Below, in pieces: positions 1 through 14,200 of a DNA stretch of 64,000 nucleotides. Position 1 is the stretch's first letter. The number at the start of each line of letters is the position of its first letter. The notes under the pieces are model-generated. The model was not told the origin of the DNA, did not search any database, and saw only the letters and a list, made by a program, of their open reading frames with translations. A program made the position numbers and the translations under genes. Source of the DNA: Amphiura filiformis (Eukaryota; Echinodermata; Ophiuroidea; Amphilepidida; Amphiuridae); assembly GCF_039555335.1 (NCBI RefSeq), contig NC_092628.1, positions 102,198,647-102,262,646 on the forward strand. Reading direction: 5' to 3'.

Positions 1-3000
1 TACTGGGATGTACTATAATGTACTAGGATGTACTGGGATTTGCTAAAATGTACTGGGATGTACTACAATGTACTGGGATGTACTAGGATGTACTAGAATG
101 TACCGAGATGTACTAGAATGTACTGGGATGTACTTGGATGTACTAGAATGTACTAAGAGGTACTAGAATGTACTGGGATGTACTAGAATGTACCGAGATG
201 TACTAAAATGTACTGAGATGTACTAGAATGTACTCGGATGTACTAGGATGTACTGAGATGTACTAGAATGTACTGGGATGTACTGCGATGTACTAGAATG
301 TACTAGGATGAACTAGAATGTACTAAGATGTACTAGCATGTACTGGGATGTACTATGATGTACTAGAATGTACTGTGATGTACTAGAATGTACTGGGATG
401 TACTATAATGTACTAGGATGTACTAAAATGTACTGGGATGTACTACAATGTACTGGGATGTACTAGGATGTACTAGAATGTACCGAGATGTACTAGAATG
501 TACTGGGATGTACTTGGATGTACTAGAATGTACTAAGATGTACTAGAATGTACTGAGATGTACTAGAATGTACTGGGATGTACTAAAATGTACTGGGATG
601 TACTATAATGTACTGGGATGTACTAGAACGTACTGGGATGTACTAGAATGTACTGGGATATACTAGAATGTACTAAGATGTACTAGCATGTACTGGGATG
701 TACTATGATGTACTAGAATGTACTGTGATGTACTAGAATGTACTGGGATGTACTATAATGTACTAGGATGTACTAAAATGTACTGGGATGTACTACAATG
801 TACTGGGATGTACTAGGATGTACTAGAATGTACCGAGATGTACTAGAATGTACTGGGATGTACTTGGATGTACTAGAATGTACTAAGATGTACTAGAATG
901 TACTGAGATGTACTAGAATGTACTGGGATATACTAAAATGTACTGGGATGTACTATAATGTACTGGGATGTACTAGAACGTACTGGGATGTACTAGAATG
1001 TACTGGGATTTACTAGAATGTACTAAGATGTACTAGCATGTACTGGGATGTACTATGATGTACTAGAATGTACTGTGATGTACTAGAATGTACTGGGATG
1101 TACTATAATGTACTAGGATGTACTAAAATGTACTGGGATGTACTACAATGTACTGGGATGTACTAGGATGTACTAGAATGTACCGAGATGTACTAGAATG
1201 TACTGGGATGTACTTGGATGTACTAGAATGTACTAAGATGTACTAGAATGTACTGAGATGTACTAGAATGTACTGGGATGTACTAAAATGTACTGGGATG
1301 TACTATAATGTACTGGGATGTACTAGAACGTACTGGGATGTACTAGAATGTACTGGGATATACTAGAATGTACTGAGATGTACTAGAATGTACTCGGATG
1401 TACTAGGATGTACTGGGATGTACTAGAATGTACTATGATGTACTAGAATATACTGTGATGTACTAGAATGTACTGGGATGTACTATAATGTACTAGGATG
1501 TACTGGGATTTGCTAAAATGTACTGGGATGTACTACAATGTACTGGGATGTACTAGGATGTACTAGAATGTACCGAGATGTACTAGAATGTACTGGGATG
1601 TACTTGGATGTACTAGAATGTACTAAGAGGTACTAGAATGTACTGGGATGTACTAGAATGTACCGAGATGTACTAAAATGTACTGAGATGTACTAGAATG
1701 TACTCGGATGTACTAGGATGTACTGAGATGTACTAGAATGTACTGGGATGTACTGCGATGTACTAGAATGTACTAGGATGAACTAGAATGTACTAAGATG
1801 TACTAGCATGTACTGGGATGTACTATGATGTACTAGAATGTACTGTGATGTACTAGAATGTACTGGGATGTACTATAATGTACTAGGATGTACTAAAATG
1901 TACTGGGATGTACTACAATGTACTGGGATGTACTAGGATGTACTAGAATGTACTAGAATGTACCGAGATGTACTAGAATGTACTGGAATGTACTTGGATG
2001 TACTAGAATGTACTAAGATGTACTAGAATGTACTGAGATGTACTAGAATGTACTGGGATGTACTAAAATGTACTGGGATGTACTATAATGTACTGGGATG
2101 TACTAGAACGTACTGGGATGTACTAGGATATACTAGAATGTACTAAGATGTACTAGCATGTACTGGGATGTACTATGATGTACTAGAATGTACTGTGATG
2201 TACTAGAATGTACTGGGATGTACTATAATGTACTAGGATGTACTAAAATGTACTGGGATGTACTACAATGTACTGGGATGTACTAGGATGTACTAGAATG
2301 TACCGAGATGTACTAGAATGTACTGGGATGTACTTGGATGTACTAGAATGTACTAAGATGTACTAGAATGTACTGAGATGTACTAGAATGTACTGGGATG
2401 TACTAAAATGTACTGGGATGTACTATAATGTACTGGGATGTACTAGAATGTACTGGGATATACTAGAATGTACCGAGATGTACTAGAATGTACTGGGATG
2501 TACTTGGATGTACTAGAATGTACTAAGATGTACTAGAATGTACTGAGATGTACTAGAATGTACTGGGATGTACTAAAATGTACTGGGATGTACTATGATG
2601 TACTGGGATGTACTAGAACGTACTGGGATGTACTAGAATGTACTGGGATATACTAGAATGTACTGAGATGTACTAGAATGTACTCGGATGTACTAGGATG
2701 TACTGGGATGTACTAGAATGTACTATGATGTACTAGAATATACTGTGATGTACTAGAATGTACTGGGATGTACTATAATGTACTAGGATGTACTGGGATT
2801 TGCTAAAATGTACTGGGATGTACTACAATGTACTGGGATGTACTAGGATGTACTAGAATGTACCGAGATGTACTAGAATGTACTGGGATGTACTTGGATG
2901 TACTAGAATGTACTAAGAGGTACTAGAATGTACTGGGATGTACTAGAATGTACCGAGATGTACTAAAATGTACTGAGATGTACTAGAATGTACTCGGATG

Positions 3001-6000
3001 TACTAGGATGTACTGAGATGTACTAGAATGTACTGGGATGTACTGCGATGTACTAGAATGTACTAGGATGAACTAGAATGTACTAAGATGTACTAGCATG
3101 TACTGGGATGTACTATGATGTACTAGAATGTACTGTGATGTACTAGAATGTACTGGGATGTACTATAATGTACTAGGATGTACTAAAATGTACTGGGATG
3201 TACTACAATGTACTGGGATGTACTAGGATGTACTAGAATGTACCGAGATGTACTAGAATGTACTGGGATGTACTTGGATGTACTAGAATGTACTAAGATG
3301 TACTAGAATGTACTGAGATGTACTAGAATGTACTGGGATGTACCAAAATGTACTGGGATGTACTATAATGTACTGGGATGTACTAGAACGTACTGGGATG
3401 TACTAGAATGTACTGGGATATACTAGAATGTACTAAGATGTACTAGCATGTACTGGGATGTACTATGATGTACTAGAATGTACTGTGATGTACTAGAATG
3501 TACTAGGATGTACTAAAATGTACTGGGATGTACTACAATGTACTGGGATGTACTAGGATGTACTAGAATGTACCGAGATGTACTAGAATGTACTGGGATG
3601 TACTTGGATGTACTAGAATGTACTAAGATGTACTAGAATGTACTGAGATGTACTAGAATGTACTGGGATATACTAAAATGTACTGGGATGTACTATAATG
3701 TACTGGGATGTACTAGAACGTACTGGGATGTACTAGAATGTACTGGGATTTACTAGAATGTACTAAGATGTACTAGCATGTACTGGGATGTACTATGATG
3801 TACTAGAATGTACTGTGATGTACTAGAATGTACTGGGATGTACTATAATGTACTAGGATGTACTAAAATGTACTGGGATGTACTACAATGTACTGGGATG
3901 TACTAGGATGTACTAGAATGTACCGAGATGTACTAGAATGTACTGGGTTGTACTTGGATGTACTAGAATGTACTAAGATGTACTAGAATGTACTGAGATG
4001 TACTATAATGTACTGGGATGTACTAAAATGTACTGGGATGTACTATAATGTACTGGGATGTACTAGAACGTACTGGGATGTACTAGAATGTACTGGGATA
4101 TACTAGAATGTACTGAGATGTACTAGAATGTACTCGGATGTACTAGGATGTACTGGGATGTACTAGAATGTACTATGATGTACTAGAATATACTGTGATG
4201 TACTAGAATGTACTGGGATGTACTATAATGTACTAGGATGTACTGGGATTTGCTAAAATGTACTGGGATGTACTACAATGTACTGGGATGTACTAGGATG
4301 TACTAGAATGTACCGAGATGTACTAGAATGTACTGGGATGTACTTGGATGTACTAGAATGTACTAAGAGGTACTAGAATGTACTGGGATGTACTAGAATG
4401 TACCGAGATGTACTAAAATGTACTGAGATGTACTAGAATGTACTCGGATGTACTAGGATGTACTGAGATGTACTAGAATGTACTGGGATGTACTGCGATG
4501 TACTAGAATGTACTAGGATGAACTAGAATGTACTAAGATGTACTAGCATGTACTGGGATGTACTATGATGTACTAGAATGTACTGTGATGTACTAGAATG
4601 TACTGGGATGTACTATAATGTACTAGGATGTACTATAATGTACTAGGATGTACTAAAATGTACTGGGATGTACTACAATGTACTGGGATGTACTAGGATG
4701 TACTAGAATGTACTAGAATGTACCGAGATGTACTAGAATGTACTGGAATGTACTTGGATGTACTAGAATGTACTAAGATGTACTAGAATGTACTGGGATG
4801 TACTAAAATGTACTGGGATGTACTATAATGTACTGGGATGTACTAGAACGTACTGGGATGTACTAGGATATACTAGAATGTACTAAGATGTACTAGCATG
4901 TACTGGGATGTACTATGATGTACTAGAATGTACTGTGATGTACTAGAATGTACTGGGATGTACTATAATGTACTAGGATGTACTAAAATGTACTGGGATG
5001 TACTACAATGTACTGGGATGTACTAGGATGTACTAGAATGTACCGAGATGTACTAGAATGTACTGGGATGTACTTGGATGTACTAGAATGTACTAAGATG
5101 TACTAGAATGTACTGAGATGTACTAGAATGTACTGGGATGTACTAAAATGTACTGGGATGTACTATAATGTACTGGGATGTACTAGAATGTACTGGGATA
5201 TACTAGAATGTACCGAGATGTACTAGAATGTACTGGGATGTACTTGGATGTACTAGAATGTACTAAGATGTACTAGAATGTACTGAGATGTACTAGAATG
5301 TACTGGGATGTACTAAAATGTACTGGGATGTACTATAATGTACTGGGATGTACTAGAACGTACTGGGATGTACTAGAATGTACTGGGATATACTAGAATG
5401 TACTGAGATGTACTAGAATGTACTCGGATGTACTAGGATGTACTGGGATGTACTAGAATGTACTATGATGTACTAGAATATACTGTGATGTACTAGAATG
5501 TACTGGGATGTACTATAATGTACTAGGATGTACTGGGATTTGCTAAAATGTACTGGGATGTACTACAATGTACTGGGATGTACTAGGATGTACTAGAATG
5601 TACCGAGATGTACTAGAATGTACTGGGATGTACTTGGATGTACTAGAATGTACTAAGAGGTACTAGAATGTACTGGGATGTACTAGAATGTACCGAGATG
5701 TACTAAAATGTACTGAGATGTACTAGAATGTACTCGGATGTACTCGGATGTACTGAGATGTACTAGAATGTACTGGGATGTACTGCGATGTACTAGAATG
5801 TACTAGGATGAACTAGAATGTACTAAGATGTACTAGCATGTACTGGGATGTAATATGATGTACTAGAATGTACTGTGATGTACTAGAATGTACTGGGATG
5901 TACTATAATGTACTAGGATGTACTAAAATGTACTGGGATGTACTACAATGTACTGGGATGTACTAGGATGTACTAGAATGTACCGAGATGTACTAGAATG

Positions 6001-7373
6001 TACTGGGATGTACTTGGATGTACTAGAATGTACTAAGATGTACTAGAATGTACTGAGATGTACTAGAATGTACTGGGATGTACTAAAATGTACTGGGATG
6101 TACTATAATGTACTGGGATGTACTAGAACGTACTGGGATGTACTAGAATGTACTGGGATATACTAGAATGTACTAAGATGTACTAGCATGTACTGGGATG
6201 TACTATGATGTACTAGAATGTACTGTGATGTACTAGAATGTACTGGGATGTACTATAATGTACTAGGATGTACTAAAATGTACTGGGATGTACTACAATG
6301 TACTGGGATGTACTAGGATGTACTAGAATGTACCGAGATGTACTAGAATGTACTGGGATGTACTTGGATGTACTAGAATGTACTAAGATGTACTAGAATG
6401 TACTGAGATGTACTAGAATGTACTGGGATGTACTAAAATGTACTGGGATGTACTATAATGTACTGGGATGTACTAGAACGTACTGGGATGTACTAGAATG
6501 TACTGGGATATACTAGAATGTACTAAGATGTACTAGCATGTACTGGGATGTACTATGATGTACTATAATGTACTGATGATGTACTAGAATGTACTGGGAT
6601 GTACTATAATGTACTAGGATGTACTAAAATGTACTGGGATGTACTACAATGTACTGGGATGTACTAGGATGTACTAGAATGTACCGAGATGTACTAGAAT
6701 GTACCGAGATGTACTAGAATGTACTGGGATGTACTATAATGTACTGGGATGTACTAGAACGTACTGGGATGTACTAGAATGTACTGGGATATACTAGAAT
6801 GTACTGAGATGTACTAGAATGTACTCGGATGTACTAGGATGTACTGGGATGTACTAGAATGTACTATGATGTACTAGAATATACTGTGATGTACTAGAAT
6901 GTACTGGGATGTACTATAATGTACTAGGATGTACTGGGATGTACTAAAATGTACTGGGATGTACTACAATGTACTGGGATGTACTAGGATGTACTAGAAT
7001 GTACCGAGATGTACTAGAATGTACTGGGATGTACTTGGATGTACTAGAATGTACTAAGAGGTACTAGAATGTACTGAGATGTACTAGAATGTACTGAGAT
7101 GTACTAGAATGTACTGGGATGTACTAAAATGTACTGGGATGTACTATAATGTACTGGGATGTACTAGAACGTACTGGGATGTACTAAAATGTACTGGGAT
7201 ATACTAGAATGTACTGAGATGTACTAGAATGTACTCGGATGTACTAGGATGTACTGGGATGTACTAGAATGTACTGCGATGTACTACAATGTACTGGGAT
7301 GTACTAGAATGTACTAGAATGTACTACAATGTACAAGAATGTCCTGGAATGTAGTACAATGTACTAGAATATA
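1..7373. repeat. 10-bp satellite array with higher-order structure
   Basis: The region is built almost entirely of the 10-bp monomer TACTNNNATG, in which the three middle bases vary (AGA, GGG, ATA, AGG, AAA, ACA, GAG and others). Every monomer from 1 to 6570 starts at a position ending in 1, so all length changes are whole monomers. The first 11-bp monomer is at 6571-6581, and the array decays after about 7300. Variant monomers show higher order: TACTAGAACG starts at 621, 971 and 1321 (350 bp apart), and TACTGGGATTTGCTAAAATG starts at 31, 1501, 2791, 4241 and 5531, giving alternating blocks of about 1.46 and 1.29 kb and a super-repeat of about 2.75 kb. Stops occur in all frames, so it is not coding. 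The left end lies outside the window. Confidence 0.98.
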
Positions 7374-7570
7374 CTAGAATAAATTCAAAAATAGTAATGA
7401 GTATTCATGAATATTTTTGCATATTAATAAGAAAATGGCTGAACATAATTTGCATGCATATTCTATTCTTACATAGAACGTATACCAAACTTTGAGAAAG
7501 TATTCAGAGCCTCGTTTTGAAGTTGAAAAGTATAATCGCAGTGCATCATGGGATATGATAATCATCAAAA

Positions 7571-7582
7571 CAAGATGGCGGC
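7571..7582 (+). promoter_or_regulatory. YY1-type initiator motif CAAGATGGCGGC
   Basis: This is a perfect match to the YY1 consensus that often overlaps the start codon of housekeeping genes. It lies about 200 bp after the satellite, and GCATCATGGGA is about 30 bp upstream. The ATG inside it has A at -3 and G at +4. The region 7376-7570 is otherwise unique AT-rich DNA with no TATA box that I can defend. Promoter function is inferred. Confidence 0.5.
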
Positions 7583-7602
7583 CTACAGGGACAAACATTC
7601 GG
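7575..7602 (+). CDS. Candidate first coding exon of INTS15
   Basis: ATG within the YY1-type motif is followed by nine codons (MAAYRDKHS) plus one base and a strong donor, GG|GTAAGT. The donor phase (one base of a codon) fits the acceptor at 11213, where the exon begins GTCCAG and reads openly into the INTS15 exon at 11252. If joined, the protein gains a 22-residue N-terminal extension: nine residues here, a glycine codon split by the intron and twelve codons from 11216 to 11251. The total would be 449 residues. Against this, the vertebrate protein aligns without a gap from the methionine at 11252. The exon could instead be 5' untranslated sequence or belong to another transcript. Confidence 0.4.
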
Positions 7603-8236
7603 GTAAGTTCATGAAAATATTGCACCGATTTGTTCGTCTTAGACAGCGAATGTTTAAGTTATATTCGTACACAATGTTGTACACTTAATATTTTATTTAA
7701 AACTGTTAAGGATATGGCAAAATAGAGTGTCAAAATGCATATTGGATGCTCGAATTGCTCATGTCAAGAAGATGTTGGTGTTGAATTCGGCAGTCATTAC
7801 ACATGTTACAAGCCATTCGATTCTGTACTTGATGTTTGGCCTGACACTGTTGTTTCATGAACCACTAAGGTATAGGACATTTTTTTTTGTGGCTATTGCC
7901 CCCTATTCAGAAGTATTTGATTATATTCTTACTTACTTGCTCACATTGCTCAATCTTTTTTTTTTCATGTTTGCTATTGTTTTTTTTTTATTATTTTTTT
8001 CTCCGGCAAATCAAATTTTCATTCCTTAAACATATTACGGTACATATCTTACTCTACCGGGTTTTTAATATAACACAAAACAACAACAATACAAAACAAA
8101 CAGACACATTGCTCAATCATGTCAATTATTCATTGATTCTATGCAAATTTTAATGAATTTTTATTTTAATTTTTTTAATGCATTTTATGAGACTTTACTA
8201 TAATCAAATTAAGTATTTCTTGGCGAAAGTGGAACA

Positions 8237-9837
8237 TACCGTAACCACACGGGTATAAGCCCACTCTCGGTTATAAGCCCACCCCCTATTTTTCAAAATA
8301 TTTGAGAAACTAGGGTGCACTCGGGTATAAGTCCAGTACTAATTTTGACCAAATACTACCATCAAATCAATGGTGAATGAATAAATATGACATCTCTTGA
8401 ACAAATCTTGTTGAATAATTTCATTTTAAGTTTGTTTTTCCTCTTTATTTTGAGGTTTTATTAAGCCAATTTATGCTCAAATTTATAAACAACAGTGAGC
8501 TACAGTGAATGCAGTTATGATAATGATATGTGAGCAGCTAGGGTATTTCCCCAAATCACCCAAACTGGTTTCAGTTTGCTGGAACTTGCGATCTTGCTAG
8601 ACCACACGCTCGATGCTCCAGATATGCCCTTAAGCCCCGCCCAGTAGACACGTCTTTGGACAGTTTATAACATCCTTAACTTGCCCACTTGCTGAAATTG
8701 GAATTAAAATTTAATCACTTTGTAAGTAAACAAAACACCAACAAGAACATGTTTGATAAATTACGAAAACCAAGTCATTGCGCTAGATTGCATCAAAATA
8801 AATTGATAGCATTGCAAGGTTGTCCTGTACTGTCTCTGTCTGATTTAATTTTTTAATTTTAGTCATTTTTCCATTTTTTCCATTTTTTGTTTGACCAAAA
8901 AAGCAAAAAGTACACAAAAATATTTATGACGGTAGCAGGTCTTTTTTTTTAATTATCCTTTTTTACTGAAAAAGAATGTTAGCAAGAAAACAAGAAAAAG
9001 TCTGTCCCTGTGTTTGTTTACTCTAATAGCATCCCAATTGAATTTGTTTTAACAACCCCATTCATGCATTTCATAATAAAATATCGTAACATGTCAAAAC
9101 ACGACCATGAAAGGTCATGCACCTGGATTTGCTCCATTATCATTTGGCAATGTTTTGTTATTGCTTCAATGTTCAATCAAATGTTTTGCATATCAATGAC
9201 TGATGCTCTAATTGGCTACTGATTTCCCGGACTGATTTACAGCATGCTTCTATGCTCCGCCCAGTGACCCTCCCGAGTATTGATTGGCTGAATAGCCTGG
9301 CTGCATGGTCTGAGCACGTAAATATGTGTTTACACATGTGCTTCTTGTCAATCACTATGCTCCACCCACTAAAACGTTAGTAATCCACCTGAGTGTTGAT
9401 TGGCTGGGCTTCATGGTCTAAGCACGTGGCATTAGCTAAACCCTGGGCATTTATACCCGGGCCTCATGGTCTTTCTATAGGGGCCTTCTCGGGTCTGGGA
9501 AAAAGTGGTCTGGGGAGCATAATTGAAAACATTTTATTGTACATGTACTGGTACATGCATAGCACAAACTTGAGCCAGGTTTTAGCTTTTGATACTGGCG
9601 TGGGGGGGGGGGGTTGTGGTCTGTGTATGACTGCTGATACAATGACACTGTGCATGTTTTGCTTGACTAGATAACTTTATTATGATCACTTTTTTTAATT
9701 AAAAAAATCGGGCATAAATATTATACAAATTAAATTTTTTTTTTCATAAATACTAGCCCTCCCGGGTATAAGCCCACCCCATTTTTTGAGTGAAATCGCC
9801 CATCTAGGGGGTGGGCTTATACCCGGTGGTTCTGGTA
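8237..9837. mobile_element. TIR repeat with GGGTATAAGCCCAC ends
   Basis: The left end reads TACCGTAACCACACGGGTAT followed by AAGCCCAC. The right end is its near inverted copy, GTGGGCTTATACCCGGTGGT then TCTGGTA. The GGGTATAAGCCCAC block is repeated directly at the left end, and a short inverted pair occupies 9757-9837, so this may be two related pieces rather than one 1.6-kb element. No transposase is visible. An internal degenerate direct duplication of about 100 bp (near 9250 and 9357) carries ATTGGCT, a CCAAT box on the other strand, in each copy. Confidence 0.55.
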
Positions 9838-9993
9838 CATGTTGCGCCCACGTAAAGCGTGTACACAGTGCAAGGTCGTGTATACTTTCTGGTGAACGCG
9901 CTATATTAGGTGTGTGATTGTCGTGAGCCACTTGATTAGCGTTCACAGTGTTCCAGTTTGGCCAAGAAATACTTAATTTGATTATAGTTACTA

Positions 9994-10232
9994 GGGGCTG
10001 TGCAATAATTATGAGCTGGGGGGGGTTATATTTGTACAGTTTTCCTAAGCCTTTTTAGAGCGTTTTACAAAATATTTAAAAGGCTCCCCATGAATGTGTG
10101 CCAAAAATCACTTGCCCCCCCTCTTGACTTGCCAAAATTGCTTGCCCCCTCCCCCTTTTCGGCTCGCCCAAATTTCTTGCCCCCTCAATTCAATTTTACC
10201 CTCCATAGGGCTCATAATGATTGCAGAGCCCC
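9994..10232. mobile_element. Harbinger-like MITE, copy A
   Basis: The 239-bp element starts GGGGCTGTGCAATAATTATG and ends with an inverted, slightly diverged copy finishing in GCCCC. The flanking triplets are CTA on the left and TTA on the right, close to the TTA/TAA target duplication of PIF/Harbinger elements. The interior has C-rich runs of CTTGCCCCC and CCAAAATTGCTTGCC. Relatives lie at 19726-20097, 21607-21752 and 53672-54430. Confidence 0.75.
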
Positions 10233-11251
10233 TTATTATTACGACGTGCCTAAAATGGCGGAAACTCGCAGATTCTAATGAAGCCAGGCGCACTAACTCC
10301 GCTTCGTGATACCTCTCTTGTTACTTGAGAAATTCTCAATCGATGCTGGAGTATGTTACGTTGGTCAGCATTGACATTTTTTGCAATGGATGTAATTTTG
10401 TTAATGTTGACATTTCATTTTAGATGGAAGTTATTTTGATGAGTCAACTGTACAAAATGTATCTCTAGCCTCGAATGTGAAGCTCATCGGTGAGCAAATT
10501 CGTGGCTAGACTTCTCGAGCAACTCTCGACGAAAAGGGGCCAAAGTGCCATCGATTTTCAGTTGTTTTCTCCGCATTTATGAATGATGGTTTTTCATAGG
10601 TTTTTGTGTCTTTAACTCCAAAGGCATTTCCTTGGTGTTGGGTGGGATATTATTCTTACAGATATGTTGTAATTTTAGGCAAATCATCATCACTTGAACA
10701 CATAACTTGCAAGAAACTAAATTCTGGACAAAATGACAGATTTAAGGGTGGTCTTAACCCCGGAATTATGGAATTTTTTTGGCCTCATAACTGCCAAATT
10801 ATTGGTCTAAAGTTAAGTAATACCGTAAAATCTCGTCAACAAGCATATAGAGTGCTTCTGATGAAAGCTAAATTAATCCAGGCGCTATTATGGAATTTGA
10901 GCAAATAAATTACAGATCCAAGCATATAAAAACAAGTAGGCCTATTATTATATGACCAATCTATTGTATTGGCATATTTACGCATTGTACTAATTTAACT
11001 TTAAAATCAAATCAAAAACCCTATATGCTTGTAGACAAGGTTTTACGGTACCGTATACATATACAAAGACTTGGGGAATTCATCTCTGAGACAACTTTTA
11101 AGTACCGGACGGTAATATGAAAATAATTTATGAATGATGGGGTTTGAGCTGGTTGCATACATGTGTAGTACATATTTCCAAATTTTTGTTTCCTTTTTGC
11201 ATGTCTTATTCAGGTCCAGTTTGTCTATGGTACTCCAATACTCCTCAACGT

Positions 11252-14200
11252 ATGCCAGAGTTGCGAGATTTTCTGAGTCACCAAGAACTTCCAGTGGCCT
11301 TATTTGAGCTGTTTTCATGGTTTGAGAAGTACTTCATACAATGTGAGAATTTTCCTCCTGGGAAATTCCCTAATAAAGAGTGTGTTTCACAACTCATTGC
11401 TGAGTTTGTGTTCAATCACCCGGAAGGCTCACATAAGGTAAAGATGGCATCTTTATAATTGTATTATCCATGCATGTTAGCTTAAAATGGGCTCTTCCAG
11501 TTGAAATCCATACACCCCCTGTGGAAGATGACCTTATCCTCCACACATGTATGAAGTGTGAATTTCAAATGTAGTTGAAATCTACACCCCCTGTGTGAGA
11601 GATTGAGGACATATCTTCCAGAGGGTAAATGGATTTTAAGTGGAATAGCCCAATCACATTTATAGGCTCCTCATTAAAAAGGATATTTTCTGGGTTTTAC
11701 TGTAGAAACATAAACAATTTTTGCAACAACACATTGAATTAAATGCTTTCAAAAATAGCTGTAAAATGTGATGAAATTGAACTGATTCCATTATTTTGGA
11801 TATCAAAATATAGATTGTTATTAAAATGAATTGACCGTTTTGGTTAAGTCCCAGAAGCCTTTGTGATTCATCAAGCTGATGCGCATACTCAATAACGAAC
11901 ATTGGTACTCAGTTACTGCTCAGCCTACTGTTGGTGAACTGTGCACATCAGGCTGACATGTTGGGGTCCAACGCTAAGGCTTATGAGATTTACTGAAAAG
12001 TTTCATTTTATTTCTTCATTTTTATTAGTGGATACTTTTGTTACCACTCACTGTGGATTTTAATTTATTTAATCTTATTATATTTCAAACCAGAGGCCGA
12101 ATCCTCTTTGAGAACTTTGCCTCTGTTAATTTTAATTCATTTAATCTTATTATATTTCAAACCAGAGGCCTCATCCTCTTAGAGAACTTTGCCTCTGTGG
12201 ATTTTAATTCATTTAATCTTATTATATTTCAAACCAGAGGCAGAGTCCTCTTCGAGAACTTTGCCTCTGTGGATTTAAATTCATTTAATCTTATTATATT
12301 TCAAACCAGAGGCCGAATCCTCTTCGAGAACTTCGCCTCTTAGAAGAATTGTGCCACAGTTTGAAAGAAATGCAGCACAAGGAGGAGGATTCAGAGCAAT
12401 CTCACCATGACAGAAATCAGGATATGAGGCATGTATTATTTGAAGGACTATTTGGTTGTAATCCCAAGCAGCTTAACAAGGTGGATGAATACAGATTGGA
12501 GGTGCTTGGTAAACTGGTGTCCTTGGCAATATCCATTAAAAGTGTTTCTGTGTTGGAATGTGCAGCCATATGGATTTACAACCAGGTTTGTTTGATATCA
12601 ATATCATTGCTTTTTGTCTTACGCTATAGAATAGAGTAAGACTATAGAATCAGGATCTGTCCTTCCGTCCGTGTGAAATATCACATGTGTTTGTAGTCAC
12701 TATTAAATAGGAATAAATGTAACTAGACATAGCTGTGGTCTAAGACCACAAACACAGCCGTGTTGTACTGTTGTGACCCCTTAATGATGTTTGACCCCAA
12801 AATCTCAGAACATCCTATAGACATTTGCTAATGTCAATGCATGTGTGCACGTGGCATCACTCAAGTTATTTGTGCCAGAAGAGTAATTTTGAAGGAATTT
12901 CGTTTCGGACCGGAAGTGACCCCTTAATAAGTTATAAAAAAGATATTTGACAACATTATTCATGTATCCATACATAAAAGGTAACAAGACCATAATTGCA
13001 CGGACTAAGCTGCTTCTACTCAATTTAAAGGTATTGATTTAGTTTCTGTTGTGCATATTGACAGCTTGGACCACAAAATATCAACTGCATGTGTTGAACA
13101 AAGACAGTTTATCCTTGTGTCCTCCAGACAGTCTATGCAGTTAAGTTACTTTATGTTGTCTCATAGTCACATACTATTACAGTCATTGTTGTTTGCTAAA
13201 ACATAATTGATAAATTTACCAAAACTCAATGATACCCATCACAGGTTTTGGCTAATCTCTACCATGACTTGTGTGTTTATTTCAGGGCTTTTCACCAGTT
13301 TGCACAACCCTTGTTTCAAGACTTGTAGAAGACTACTGCACCTTAGTACCAGGATCTTTAGGTGTGCTGGGAGACCTTGTCCAAGTCTGCCCACAGTTCA
13401 CATCACAGTTTCTCACTGCTGTAATGTATGTGTTTAACTCCAATACTGACAAAGGTAAGCAGGATAGGTCGTGAAGAACATAGGCATGTCTCCTAGAATA
13501 ATATGAGTGCCCATCCCTTACCACAACAGGTGGTGAAGCTTCATATCCGTGGTGATTTTGATGGATTGACGGAGTTACTATGCATGGAGAAAAATCATGT
13601 ACATGTCTGGGAAGAAGGACACACTCATTTGCGTGATTGCTGCATCATTATCGTGGGGATATCACCATAGCTTGTTTACGTTCTTGCCAAAATTGTCGCT
13701 ATGCAGTGTTGACTTCACTACGTGCACTTAAAGTCATTTCGTCGGCAGAGAATAATAAACACGAGTGCAACAACATCGTAAGTGCAGTAGAATGCAATAG
13801 CTGCCATTTGCAACATTTCAATAAATGTACTTACTTTAAAAAAAAAAAGCAGTGATTTATAGTGTGCTATGCACAGGCACAACGCCTAGACGTTGATCCA
13901 CAAGACTCAGCACACTTTACTTTTTAACCTATAACACAAGAATGAACACCCAACTACATGTAAAGGTGATATCTTGAGTTAACTTATTAACATTAGTGGT
14001 CATCAGGAAAGTATACAGAACATCAACACTTTATATAATGAGCATGATGTGGGGATTGTGCTGCAAACAATAAGTGTTTTACAAAAGGCAGCTATTGTAT
14101 TCTACTGCACTTACGTTAGTGTTGCACTCTGCCGACGATTTGTCTATGTGGCTGTTCGTCTGGGACTTTACACTCACCAATGCAAATGTGCACGCTTAGT

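Larger units (their letters stand above)
7603..11213 (+). other. Putative INTS15 first intron or upstream region
   Basis: No coding sequence is recognised. The stretch holds the TIR repeat at 8237-9837, a Harbinger-like MITE at 9994-10232 and unique AT-rich sequence from 10240 to 11213. AAAATGGCGG at 10252-10261 is a second YY1-like core, but its reading frame stops after seven codons. The acceptor TTATTCAG ends at 11213 after a pyrimidine-rich stretch. Confidence 0.4.

Noticed and set aside
10252..10277. Second ATGGCGG as a start codon
   Set aside because: The frame stops after seven codons and no donor precedes the stop.
12038..12343. 101-codon repeat protein
   Set aside because: It reads the 72-bp splice-junction repeats in a frame different from INTS15 and covers intron text.
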